Source of the DNA: Pseudomonadota bacterium
GTDB taxonomy: Bacteria > Bdellovibrionota > UBA1018 > CAIMNF01
NCBI GenBank assembly: GCA_027482725.1
Contig: JAIXVT010000344.1
Location: 1-8,084, forward strand
DNA length: 8,084 nucleotides
Direction of reading: 5' to 3'
Shown here: positions 1 to 6,444 of the stretch, one piece after another
Position numbering within the stretch: the first letter of the stretch is position 1
Layout: each line of letters starts with the position of its first letter
The notes under the pieces: generated by a model
Databases searched by the model: none
What the model was told of the DNA's origin: nothing
Seen by the model: the letters and a program-made list of their open reading frames with translations, nothing else
Translations under genes and position numbers: made by a program

Positions 1-361
1 CTGCACTCACAAAAATAGAGCACACCGGGTAACGTGATCGATCTTCTCTTTTGACCGAGTTAAAGATTTGTTTTTTTAGTTTTTTAAAGCAGGTTTCAAA
101 GCCCGAATAAAGTGACGCAAATCGATAAGGCGTTACCGAAGATGCTCCCTCGATAACAATTGTTTTGGTTTCAGAAAGTTTTTTCCAGGATAGGGAAGAG
201 ATTTGATTGTCGAGCGCGTTCTCCGCGCTCCCGCCTAAACACGGATTAATGCGTCTTGCTTGATAGATCTGCATAGCGGATCTCAACTCGGGAACACAGC
301 GCTGGGTGCTGTGAGCATTAAGCGAGTTTAATGCACAAATCAGGGAAATAATGAGTCGCAC
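1..361 (-). CDS. Partial exported protein of unknown function (N-terminal part)
   Basis: This reading frame on the minus strand has no stop from about position 481 down to the window edge, so the C-terminus lies outside. The best start is GTG at 361-359, because the first residues then form a short Sec signal peptide: MR, a hydrophobic core LIISLICAL, and a probable cleavage site after LNA (residue 16). The 120 visible residues contain four cysteines after the signal (about 22, 41, 91 and 114), which suggests a disulfide-bonded periplasmic or secreted protein. A basic patch with FKKLKKQ lies near residues 92-98. I see no Shine-Dalgarno site before the GTG and recognise no family. The signal peptide supports a real gene, but start and function are uncertain. 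It is divergent from the SGNH hydrolase gene. Confidence 0.6.
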   Translation of the reverse strand, partial: MRLIISLICALNSLNAHSTQRCVPELRSAMQIYQARRINPCLGGSAENALDNQISSLSWKKLSETKTIVIEGASSVTPYRFASLYSGFETCFKKLKKQIFNSVKREDRSRYPVCSIFVSA

Positions 362-483
362 CGAGAACGTATTTATCAGGTTGTGAGTGGCGTGAACACA
401 TAATAATGCACCGCGTTGTGATGTTTTTAGTTTTAAATCTGATAAAGGATCAAGTTTAATCTTGAACGCACCGATACAAAATC
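362..483. promoter_or_regulatory. Divergent intergenic region with small inverted repeat
   Basis: These 122 bp separate two divergent genes for exported proteins and should hold both promoters. I could not identify convincing -35/-10 pairs. An inverted repeat TCAAG-TTTAAT-CTTGA lies at 450-465, about 18 nt before the hydrolase start codon. The word GTTGTGA occurs twice (380-386 and 415-421). Either could be an operator or leader structure, but both are short enough to be chance. Confidence 0.3.
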
Positions 484-1482
484 ATGACGCTACAGTTGTC
501 CATGATTTTGAGTGGTTTGGTTTTTAGTTCAGTACCGAGCAATGCCGAAACGTTTCATTACATTGCTCTTGGAGATTCGATTACCGCAGGGTTTTTGGGC
601 TATACCCAGGTTCGGCGTGATGATCCGATTCAAACTTTTTCTCTGAATCAAAAATCAAAACTTACGGATGGATTTGAAGAGCCTCCGCCTCCACACTCGC
701 TTCTTGGTCTTCGTTACGCAAGAATCCTTGAGAGTAAAAAGCGATGGTCCTATGCGTCCGGTCGGAATTCCTACGGCGTATCGTCACGACTCTTTGATTG
801 GCTTTCGGATCATGAACAAAACTTGTCTTTGTTAAGAATCCACAATATGGCCGAGAGTGGGGCGCTCAGCAATCGGATGCCGGCTCAGGCCCGTAAAGCT
901 ATGTCGCAAATTCCCCGAAGAGAACGATCAAAAATTAAGCTCATCACGATTTTTTTTGGCTCTAACGACGCCTGTGAGGCCCTTGATCCGTTTACCGGGT
1001 TAGATGTTATTCAAAGTTCGTTTCGTCGAACGTTTGATGAACTTGCCACTCAAATCACCGTAAAAACCCCGGTGTTGGTGTCTTCCATTCCTAATATCCC
1101 TATGCTTAATGAATCATCGGTTCTAAACCATCGTGCATTTTTAGGGATGTCGTGTCGCGATATTCGTAGGATTGTTAATTTTTGCAAGCCCATGTTCAAT
1201 ATTTCATCTGCGAACGAACAGGCACAGGCATACGAACGCGTCCAGCAAATCAACGCCACGATAGAAACTGAAATTCTCAGTGCCCGGAAAAAATATCCTC
1301 AATTGGATCTCGTTTATTCGCGCTCTGTTTACGATTATCCGATTACCGGTGGATTTTTAGCTGCCGATTGTTTTCACCCGGGGAAACGTGGCCAGCCAAA
1401 AATCGCAGAAATTTTATGGGCGGATCAGCCTTGGTATAAAAATCAAACAGATTGGACTCCGGCTTTAGCCACGTATCCTTAA
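484..1482 (+). CDS. Exported SGNH/GDSL-family hydrolase, phospholipase B-like
   Basis: This 332-residue protein carries the four conserved blocks of SGNH hydrolases in order. They are GDSI with the nucleophile Ser32, ESGALSN with Gly126, FFGSND with Asn161, and DCFHP with Asp295 and His298. The block III and V wording (GSNDAC, DCFHPGKRGQ) and the SSIPNIP segment resemble the phospholipase B-like branch, so esterase or lipase activity on lipids or other acyl esters is likely, though the substrate cannot be told. Residues 1-21 look like a signal peptide ending SNA, which puts the enzyme in the periplasm or outside. Oddly, its n-region has no Lys or Arg. In-frame stops at 457 and 463 limit the start to ATG 484 or ATG 502, and neither has a clear Shine-Dalgarno site. 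No terminator is visible after the stop. Confidence 0.9.
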   Translation: MTLQLSMILSGLVFSSVPSNAETFHYIALGDSITAGFLGYTQVRRDDPIQTFSLNQKSKLTDGFEEPPPPHSLLGLRYARILESKKRWSYASGRNSYGVSSRLFDWLSDHEQNLSLLRIHNMAESGALSNRMPAQARKAMSQIPRRERSKIKLITIFFGSNDACEALDPFTGLDVIQSSFRRTFDELATQITVKTPVLVSSIPNIPMLNESSVLNHRAFLGMSCRDIRRIVNFCKPMFNISSANEQAQAYERVQQINATIETEILSARKKYPQLDLVYSRSVYDYPITGGFLAADCFHPGKRGQPKIAEILWADQPWYKNQTDWTPALATYP

Positions 1483-1504
1483 GGTTTGTTACGCAGAGGA
1501 CAGA

Positions 1505-1610
1505 CTACTGCTGGTTACCCGATTTTAGAACCGCTTCCCCAAACTCGTAGCTCAAGGTTGATTCGAGTGACCCTCCAAAGTAACTCCGCAACCTACAATT
1601 CCTCCGGTAC
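1505..1610 (-). pseudogene. Possible decayed tandem copy of the transglycosylase 3' end
   Basis: The minus strand here lines up by eye with the end of the neighbouring lytic transglycosylase gene, 210 bp (70 codons) away. The segment reading YRRNCRLRSYFGGS, continuing to FGEAVLK, matches YRKDQPETHLRALF, continuing to YGEAVLK, in the intact gene. The spacing from YR to GEAVLK is 23 residues here and 22 there. GEAVLK is identical in protein but differs at third codon positions, as expected from an old duplication. At the DNA level GAATCAACC matches GAATACAACC with one base lost, and GGAG and AGGG words fall in the same order. No start, signal or upstream domain is present, so it would be non-functional. 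The alignment is manual and short, so chance similarity is not excluded. Confidence 0.4.
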
Positions 1611-1644
1611 CTAGTAACATCATGATTCCTATTTGTTTTTTCAT
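1552..1644 (-). CDS. Possible 30-residue lipoprotein-like small ORF
   Basis: An ATG at 1644-1642 opens a 30-codon frame starting MKKQIGIMMLLGTGG and ending at a TGA at 1554-1552. It has a lysine-rich n-region, a short hydrophobic core and a lipobox-like IVGC with Cys19, which is the pattern of a tiny lipoprotein. Against this, there is no clear ribosome binding site, the mature part would be only 12 residues, and it overlaps the probable decayed transglycosylase fragment in another frame. It may be the broken N-terminus of a longer lipoprotein or a chance frame. Confidence 0.2.
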   Translation of the reverse strand: MKKQIGIMMLLGTGGIVGCGVTLEGHSNQP

Positions 1645-1714
1645 GAGCTGAAGGTATTTCTAAATACGGACGCGAGTAAATTGATATCATTTAATTATTT
1701 TCTGGTGTTTTTGT

Positions 1715-2623
1715 TCAAAGTTTATAACTGAGTTTCAGCACTGCTTCCCCGTAGGCGGCAATACGGTTGTATTCAAACAATGCCCTGAGGTGAGTCTCCG
1801 GCTGGTCCTTACGGTAGCCGTGAGCGGCTAAAAACTTTGCGACACTAAAGATTGCGTCACGTCCTGTGAATAAATCTGCGAGTTGAGCAGGGTCTGCAGC
1901 ATCACTAAACTGTAAATAACTCGTCGGAATGAACTGGGGCCAGCCAATGGCACCTGCAACAGATCCCTTAAGGGCAAATACATCTACGCCGCGACGCTGC
2001 ATCTCATCCAGCGCCGCAAGTTGTTCGTCAGCCCATTTCGCCTTCGATTCGCAACGGTCGGCGATTTTTTTTCCGACATCAAAGGAAATCCCGGGTTTAA
2101 TTTCACCTGCGCGCGCCAATAGAAATCGACAATGATTGGGATAGCGCGCTGTAGATAGTACGAAATAACTGTATACCACAGGGTACTTTCCCAAGTATTT
2201 TCCCAGTTGTGTCTCCACCCAAAGCAAACTTGCGATTACTCGGGCATCGACATGGTGACGCTGTTCAGCAAGCGGGAGTGATTTTGAGTAGGCTTTCATG
2301 AACTCACGCGTTTTGGTGATGGCGCGGTCAGTGATGGAGATTTTATAATCACTTGAGCTTAAAAAATTAAGAACGCTGTATTCGAGTACCTTAAGGTCAA
2401 TTACGCCTGAATTTACCCATTGGTCTAGTTGGGAGAGAAACTGGGGTGAAAATTTTTGAGTAGGACGCCACTGCTGGTAGTGTTCTTGAAGTGAGAGAGG
2501 TGAAGCAGGAATGACGAAGGGGCGATCTTCGGTTTTTTGAGCAGACGAGCAACCCTCAAAGCCGAATAAAAAAAGGATACTTACGATAAGCGTGGGAAAA
2601 AAGCGTTTCTGAAAATTTTTCAT
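1715..2623 (-). CDS. Lytic murein transglycosylase, MltB-like lipoprotein (SLT_2 type)
   Basis: This 302-residue protein should cleave the MurNAc-GlcNAc bond of peptidoglycan with formation of 1,6-anhydro-MurNAc. It begins with a lipoprotein signal: basic MKNFQKR, a hydrophobic stretch (about 9-21) and a lipobox ending FEGC with Cys25, so it is probably anchored to a membrane in the periplasm. The catalytic segment LLWVETQLG gives Glu137, matching the GVET motif of the MltB family. GAIGWPQFIPTSY at 225-237 is the second family hallmark. RDAIFSVAKFLAAHGY at 255-270 and the C-terminal YN-x4-Y-x2-AVL pattern also fit. It is somewhat shorter than E. coli MltB. The start ATG has AAGGGAC just upstream. 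The leader sits directly behind the terminator of the preceding minus-strand gene. Confidence 0.9.
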   Translation of the reverse strand: MKNFQKRFFPTLIVSILFLFGFEGCSSAQKTEDRPFVIPASPLSLQEHYQQWRPTQKFSPQFLSQLDQWVNSGVIDLKVLEYSVLNFLSSSDYKISITDRAITKTREFMKAYSKSLPLAEQRHHVDARVIASLLWVETQLGKYLGKYPVVYSYFVLSTARYPNHCRFLLARAGEIKPGISFDVGKKIADRCESKAKWADEQLAALDEMQRRGVDVFALKGSVAGAIGWPQFIPTSYLQFSDAADPAQLADLFTGRDAIFSVAKFLAAHGYRKDQPETHLRALFEYNRIAAYGEAVLKLSYKL

Positions 2624-2639
2624 CCGTCCCTTAGGCTAC

Positions 2640-2671
2640 AAAAAAAAGGGGAACCCCGAAAGGAGTTCCCC
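2640..2671 (-). terminator. Intrinsic terminator after the PuuD-like gene
   Basis: On the minus strand GGGGAAC pairs with GTTCCCC (2671-2665 with 2654-2648). After one mismatch the stem continues by two more G-C pairs closing a four-base loop, and eight T residues (2647-2640) follow. This is a textbook intrinsic terminator 27 nt past the stop of the membrane-protein gene. It ends only 16 nt before the start codon of the transglycosylase gene, so it also forms part of that gene's leader. Confidence 0.88.
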
Positions 2672-2698
2672 CGAATGATTTTCTCGATAAACGTTATT

Positions 2699-3391
2699 CT
2701 ATCTCAGCAAAAACCACATCAAGCCATAAAGCGCGAAAGAAAGAAGGATGCCGAAATGGACGGTTTGTCCAATCTTAGCCATAACACCCATTTTCCCTTT
2801 CATTGCATTCCATTGGATCGCTCCGACCAAAATACTGAATGCAACCCAGTAGGTACTTACGCTTTTTTCAGGATTGATGGCCAAAGGCAATCGCGAAGCT
2901 GCTCCCATAAAAAACAACATCGGCAGAGAATAAAGCGTGTTGGTTCGTGAAGCGATGGCCGCGCGGGCGGCTAAATCGGCAACGCCAGCGATTGCAGGTT
3001 TTCCTTGAGCCACTTGAGTGGCATTTTCAATAACGACTTTCTGATTAGGCCAAATGATGAGCCACACGTTCAAAAACATCAACGTTCCGATAATCCCACC
3101 TGTTAGGATTTTTACCGACCACTCTGATTCAATCGGAATCTGAAGCGCAAACATTTTGTGAAAAATTAAAAACCAGCCTGTTAAAAAGGTGAACATTGCG
3201 CCCCAACGAAACCAAAACAGCGTCCGTGGAAAAAGTTTTTGTTGTACCCCCGATTTTGTCGCGGCATCAGCTTCTGCCATGAAAGGGGTCTGGGAAAAAT
3301 TAAAATAGTAGAGATGCCCAATCCACATGATTCCAAAGATGTAATGCAACCAACGTAAGAAAAATTCACCGATAATGACGCCATTTTCCAT
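2699..3391 (-). CDS. Urate-oxidase-N / PuuD-type membrane protein lacking a cytochrome c domain
   Basis: This 230-residue integral membrane protein has about six hydrophobic segments (near 8-30, 55-77, 94-116, 150-170, 180-197 and 207-228). The N-terminal RWLHYIFGIMWIGHLYYFNF, the central IIWPNQ and the segment SRTNTLYSLPMLFFM are typical of the Urate_ox_N (PuuD) family. Known PuuD urate oxidases join this membrane domain to a C-terminal cytochrome c domain, but here the protein ends after the last membrane helix with no CxxCH. Conserved histidines (16, 26, 78 and 212) could bind haem. Urate oxidation is therefore only a family-level suggestion, and no purine-catabolism genes are nearby. The start is clear: AAGGAGC (3403-3397) lies 5 nt before ATG. 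It lies 63 bp downstream of the helicase gene on the same strand, so co-transcription is possible. Confidence 0.8.
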   Translation of the reverse strand: MENGVIIGEFFLRWLHYIFGIMWIGHLYYFNFSQTPFMAEADAATKSGVQQKLFPRTLFWFRWGAMFTFLTGWFLIFHKMFALQIPIESEWSVKILTGGIIGTLMFLNVWLIIWPNQKVVIENATQVAQGKPAIAGVADLAARAAIASRTNTLYSLPMLFFMGAASRLPLAINPEKSVSTYWVAFSILVGAIQWNAMKGKMGVMAKIGQTVHFGILLSFALYGLMWFLLR

Positions 3392-3396
3392 GTTTA

Positions 3397-3403
3397 GCTC
3401 CTT
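3397..3403 (-). promoter_or_regulatory. Strong ribosome binding site of the PuuD-like gene
   Basis: AAGGAGC on the minus strand lies 5 nt before the ATG at 3391 and fixes that start. It is the best Shine-Dalgarno match in the window, suggesting efficient translation independent of the upstream helicase gene. Confidence 0.75.
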
Positions 3404-3454
3404 GCAGTTGTTTTTTATGAGGCTACCACAGAATGCGGATAAATCTTTCCGGAT

Positions 3455-5584
3455 TTACGCCTTGGGTTTGAGTTTTTTCTGAAACTCAGCAAAAAAATCC
3501 ATGACTGCGCGTTCGTGAGCGTCTTGCGCCTCTTTTGATTTAAACTCAGGTGTGGATGAATAGTCTTGTTCAACCACCAGCTCCGGCGGCAAGTCGGCGA
3601 GGAATCGAGAGGGGTTTTGGGGGATCGTTTTTCCATAGCGAATTCTTTGCTTACAACGCGTTAAAATTAAATCCGTTTTGGCTCGCGTTACGCCCACATA
3701 AAAAAGACGTCGTTCTTCGCTCAGGTCTCCCGCTTCGTCTATGGTGCGTTGATGGGGGATTCTCCCGTCTTCGAGTCCTACCAAGAACACGACCGGGAAT
3801 TCGAGCCCCTTAGCCGCATGTAGGGTCATTAACGTCACTTCGTCTGTGTCTTTTTCCTTTTCTTCTCGATCTCCGAGACTCAACGTGCCTAAATACTCGG
3901 CAAAAAACTCAAGCCCATTTTGGGGTGCCGTTGCCGAGCTTTCAAACATCCCGATCGCGTGGGCCAACTCCTCCACGCTTTCCCATTTGCGTTGGGCTTT
4001 AGCCACATCATCGGCTTCGTCGCTCTCGATCCCTTTTTTGATTTCAAATTGATTTAAGCTGTCGCGTGCAATCGCAGTCACGGCTTGCCGGAATTCCTCA
4101 TCGGTCAAAAAATCTGCGCGGTTTATCGTTTCCAACCGAGACCGAATCGACAGTGTGGATTGGTGGAGTCTATTCAGTTTTTCCCCGTAATCCGGTAATA
4201 AGCTAAACCACGAGCATTCTTTTGCTAACGCGGTCTCAGCGATTTCCCCAAAAGTCTTTTTCCCCACTCCGCGCGCCGGCCAATTAATGATCCTGCGGAG
4301 GCTAAGATCATCCGACGTTTTGATCACGATTCTCCAATACGCCAGAGTGTCTTTTACCTCTTTTCGATCCAAAAAGCTGAGGCCTCCCACCAAACGATAG
4401 GGAATAAGGTGGCCTCGCAAAACTTCCTCAAAAAGTCGGCTTTGAGCGTTGCTTCGATAAAGAATGGCAAAATCATTCCACCGGAATTGTCGGTCGGTCT
4501 TGATCCGTTCCAAGGTTTCGACCACATGCGTCGCCTCAGCACGATCATCTTCGACAGCAATTAAATGGATGGGGTTTCCGTCGCCTTTTTGTGACCACAA
4601 GCTTTTATCAAATCTTTTTTCGTTTTTTTGAATCACGGAGTTTGCGGCTTTTAAGATCGAATTGGTGCTCCGGTAGTTTTGATCCAAAATCAGTGTTTTC
4701 GTTCCGGGAAAATGATGATGAAACTCTAAGATATGGTTCGGATCGGCACCACGCCAGCCATAGATGGATTGATCGTCATCACCCACGACACAAATGTTTT
4801 GTGATTTTTCCGTGAGTGCTTTCAGTAATCTAAACTGCGCCGGGTTGGTGTCCTGGTATTCATCCACCAAAATGTAGCGGTACCGGTGGTTCAGTGTTGC
4901 GCGCGTTTCCACATCTGTTTCTAATAATGTCACCGCGTGGATCAACAGGTCGTCAAAGTCCATAGCGTCCAGTTGTTGCAGGCGTTCCCGATACCGGGGA
5001 TAAACACTGGAGAGCGCAATAGAGTAGTCGTCGTACGCGACTTTAGGTCCCTTGACGGTATCAAAAAACTTTTGGGCGTTTTCGTCGTTCATCATTTTGT
5101 TTTTGGCTTGGCCAATCTGAAACAAAATCCACGATGGATCAAACTTTCGGTCATCAATGCGAATGGATTTTAAAATCTCTCGAACAATAGACTCCTGATC
5201 TCCGGGATCAAGAATGGTGAAATTTTTTGTAAACCCAATTTTTGGCGCGAATTCCCGCAAAATCCTAACGCACAAACTGTGAAACGTGCACACCGTTAGT
5301 CCATGAAGCGCAAGCGAGCCCACCGATTCTTTCAGAAGAGATTTTACCCGGTCTTTAAGCTCACTGGCCGCTTTGTTGGTAAACGAAAGTCCAAGAACTT
5401 GAGAGGGCAAAACGCTTTTTTCCGCAATCAGATAAGCAATCCGGTGGGTCATGGTGCTGGTCTTGCCACTCCCAGCTCCTGCTAAAATCAATAACGGCCC
5501 CTGGCCAAATGTGGCAGCTTCCCGCTGTTTGGCGTTTAACCGGTTCAAGTTGATTTTTTTTGTTGGAATTTTCCCCAAGCCCAT
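3455..5584 (-). CDS. Rep/UvrD-family ATP-dependent 3'-5' DNA helicase
   Basis: The roughly 709-residue protein is a superfamily 1A helicase that unwinds DNA 3' to 5' using ATP, acting in replication restart or repair. With numbering from the TTG at 5590 (subtract 2 for the ATG), the motifs are Walker A AGAGSGKT (37-44), TFHSLC (102-107), Walker B LVDEYQDTN (241-249), VVGDDDQSIYGWRGA (268-282), LDQNYRST (302-309), TLMTLHAAKGLEFPVVFLVGLEDG (586-609) and EERRLFYVGVTRAK (625-638). After PSRFLADLPPELVVEQD, the tail is a short charged segment ending in KPKA. It lacks the Tudor-like RNA-polymerase-binding end of PcrA/UvrD, so it looks closer to Rep. ATG 5584 is chosen, but TTG 5590 is possible, because an AGG sits 7 nt before the TTG. 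It is divergent from thyA. Confidence 0.92.
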   Translation of the reverse strand: MGLGKIPTKKINLNRLNAKQREAATFGQGPLLILAGAGSGKTSTMTHRIAYLIAEKSVLPSQVLGLSFTNKAASELKDRVKSLLKESVGSLALHGLTVCTFHSLCVRILREFAPKIGFTKNFTILDPGDQESIVREILKSIRIDDRKFDPSWILFQIGQAKNKMMNDENAQKFFDTVKGPKVAYDDYSIALSSVYPRYRERLQQLDAMDFDDLLIHAVTLLETDVETRATLNHRYRYILVDEYQDTNPAQFRLLKALTEKSQNICVVGDDDQSIYGWRGADPNHILEFHHHFPGTKTLILDQNYRSTNSILKAANSVIQKNEKRFDKSLWSQKGDGNPIHLIAVEDDRAEATHVVETLERIKTDRQFRWNDFAILYRSNAQSRLFEEVLRGHLIPYRLVGGLSFLDRKEVKDTLAYWRIVIKTSDDLSLRRIINWPARGVGKKTFGEIAETALAKECSWFSLLPDYGEKLNRLHQSTLSIRSRLETINRADFLTDEEFRQAVTAIARDSLNQFEIKKGIESDEADDVAKAQRKWESVEELAHAIGMFESSATAPQNGLEFFAEYLGTLSLGDREEKEKDTDEVTLMTLHAAKGLEFPVVFLVGLEDGRIPHQRTIDEAGDLSEERRLFYVGVTRAKTDLILTRCKQRIRYGKTIPQNPSRFLADLPPELVVEQDYSSTPEFKSKEAQDAHERAVMDFFAEFQKKLKPKA

Positions 5585-5645
5585 GAGCAATTTAAAACCT
5601 AAATCGATCCTTCACAATTGACCAGAGGAGTGCGAACTTTTATGC
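5585..5645. promoter_or_regulatory. Short divergent control region between helicase gene and thyA
   Basis: Only 61 bp lie between the helicase ATG and the thyA GTG, so promoters of the two divergent genes must overlap each other or reach into a coding region. I could not place convincing -35/-10 boxes. AGAGGAG at 5624-5630 is the ribosome binding site candidate for thyA, 15 nt from the GTG at 5646 and 11 nt from an out-of-frame ATG at 5642. Confidence 0.45.
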
Positions 5646-6440
5646 GTGAAAAACTACCATGACCTCATGCAAAGTTTGTTGGACCACGGAGTAAAAAAGT
5701 CGGATCGCACGGGAACGGGGACTCTTAGCCTTTTTGGGGGTCAACTGAGGTTTAACCTGAGCGAAGGATTTCCCCTGATTACCACGAAAAAAGTTCACCT
5801 CAAGTCGATTCTTCATGAGCTCCTTTGGTTTATTCGCGGTGAAACCAATGTTAAATCGTTGAGAGACGTTGGCGTCAGCATCTGGGACGAATGGGCAAAT
5901 GAGAGTGGAGATCTTGGGCCCGTTTACGGGGCCCAGTGGCGGGCGTGGAAAACCTCGGACGGGAAAAGTGTTGATCAGCTTTCTCAAGTCATCGATCAAA
6001 TCAAAAAAAATCCTGATTCGCGTCGGCTGATTGTGAGCGCGTGGAATGTGGGTGAAATCGAAAAAATGGCATTAGCCCCTTGCCATGCCTTTTTCCAGTT
6101 TTATGTCGCGGACGGAAAACTCTCGTGTCAGCTCTACCAGCGCTCGGCAGATATTTTTTTAGGTGTTCCCTTTAATATCGCAAGTTACGCTTTGCTGACG
6201 CTGATGGTCGCGCAAGTGACGGGATTAAAGCCGGGAGACTTTGTGCATACATTCGGGGACGTGCACCTCTACCTCAATCATATTGAACAGGCAAGATTAC
6301 AACTCTCCCGAGAACCCCGCGCCTTGCCTCAAATGACCCTGAATTCCGAGGTAAAATCTATTTTTGATTTTAGATATGAAGATTTTACGCTGACCGGTTA
6401 CGATCCTCACCCCGCAATCAAAGCGCCCGTGGCGGTGTAA
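5646..6440 (+). CDS. thyA: Thymidylate synthase ThyA
   Basis: This enzyme converts dUMP and 5,10-methylene-tetrahydrofolate to dTMP and dihydrofolate in the cytosol. The 264 residues equal the length of E. coli ThyA and align with it without obvious gaps. They include the phosphate-binding Arg21 in DRTGTGT, the dimer-contributed pair Arg126-Arg127 in DSRRLIV, the nucleophile Cys146 in LAPCHAFFQFYV, the dUMP-binding QLYQRSAD and NIASYALL, and the C-terminal KAPVAV. The usual Cys or Ser after QRS is Ala here, which is a minor change. The start is GTG at 5646, fixed by alignment of MKNYHDLMQ with the E. coli N-terminus. The ribosome binding site AGAGGAG is unusually far away. The next gene, folA, begins 4 bp after the stop, so the two form an operon. 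Confidence 0.97.
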   Translation: MKNYHDLMQSLLDHGVKKSDRTGTGTLSLFGGQLRFNLSEGFPLITTKKVHLKSILHELLWFIRGETNVKSLRDVGVSIWDEWANESGDLGPVYGAQWRAWKTSDGKSVDQLSQVIDQIKKNPDSRRLIVSAWNVGEIEKMALAPCHAFFQFYVADGKLSCQLYQRSADIFLGVPFNIASYALLTLMVAQVTGLKPGDFVHTFGDVHLYLNHIEQARLQLSREPRALPQMTLNSEVKSIFDFRYEDFTLTGYDPHPAIKAPVAV

Positions 6441-6444
6441 TCCT

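Larger units (their letters stand above)
1483..1714. other. Intergenic stretch between convergent genes
   Basis: No intact gene of normal size is evident in these 232 bp between the convergent hydrolase and transglycosylase genes. They contain a probable degenerate repeat of the transglycosylase 3' end and an overlapping 30-codon frame, both listed separately. I see no hairpin followed by a T-tract for either neighbour, so transcripts from the two sides may run into each other here. Confidence 0.6.

Noticed and set aside
421..459. Twelve-codon hydrophobic frame MFLVLNLIKDQV upstream of the hydrolase as a leader peptide or lost N-terminus
   Set aside because: It has no ribosome binding site and ends at a stop 25 nt before the hydrolase ATG. 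The hydrolase already has a plausible signal peptide.
2675..2950. Plus-strand open frame of 91 codons opposite the PuuD-like gene
   Set aside because: It is antisense to membrane helices of the PuuD-like protein, with low-quality composition and no recognisable domain.
3440..3457. Inverted repeat TAAATC-TTTCCG-GATTTA at the helicase stop codon, as a terminator
   Set aside because: The stem is six mostly A-T pairs and no T-tract follows on the minus strand, so it is unlikely to stop transcription before the PuuD-like gene.
3550..3813. Plus-strand open frame of 87 codons inside the helicase gene
   Set aside because: It lies antisense to the helicase C-terminal motifs, has no ribosome binding site and resembles no family, so it is a shadow of the real gene.
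5640..5999. Minus-strand open frame of 119 codons inside thyA
   Set aside because: It is fully antisense to the highly conserved ThyA coding sequence, and its content follows from ThyA codons.
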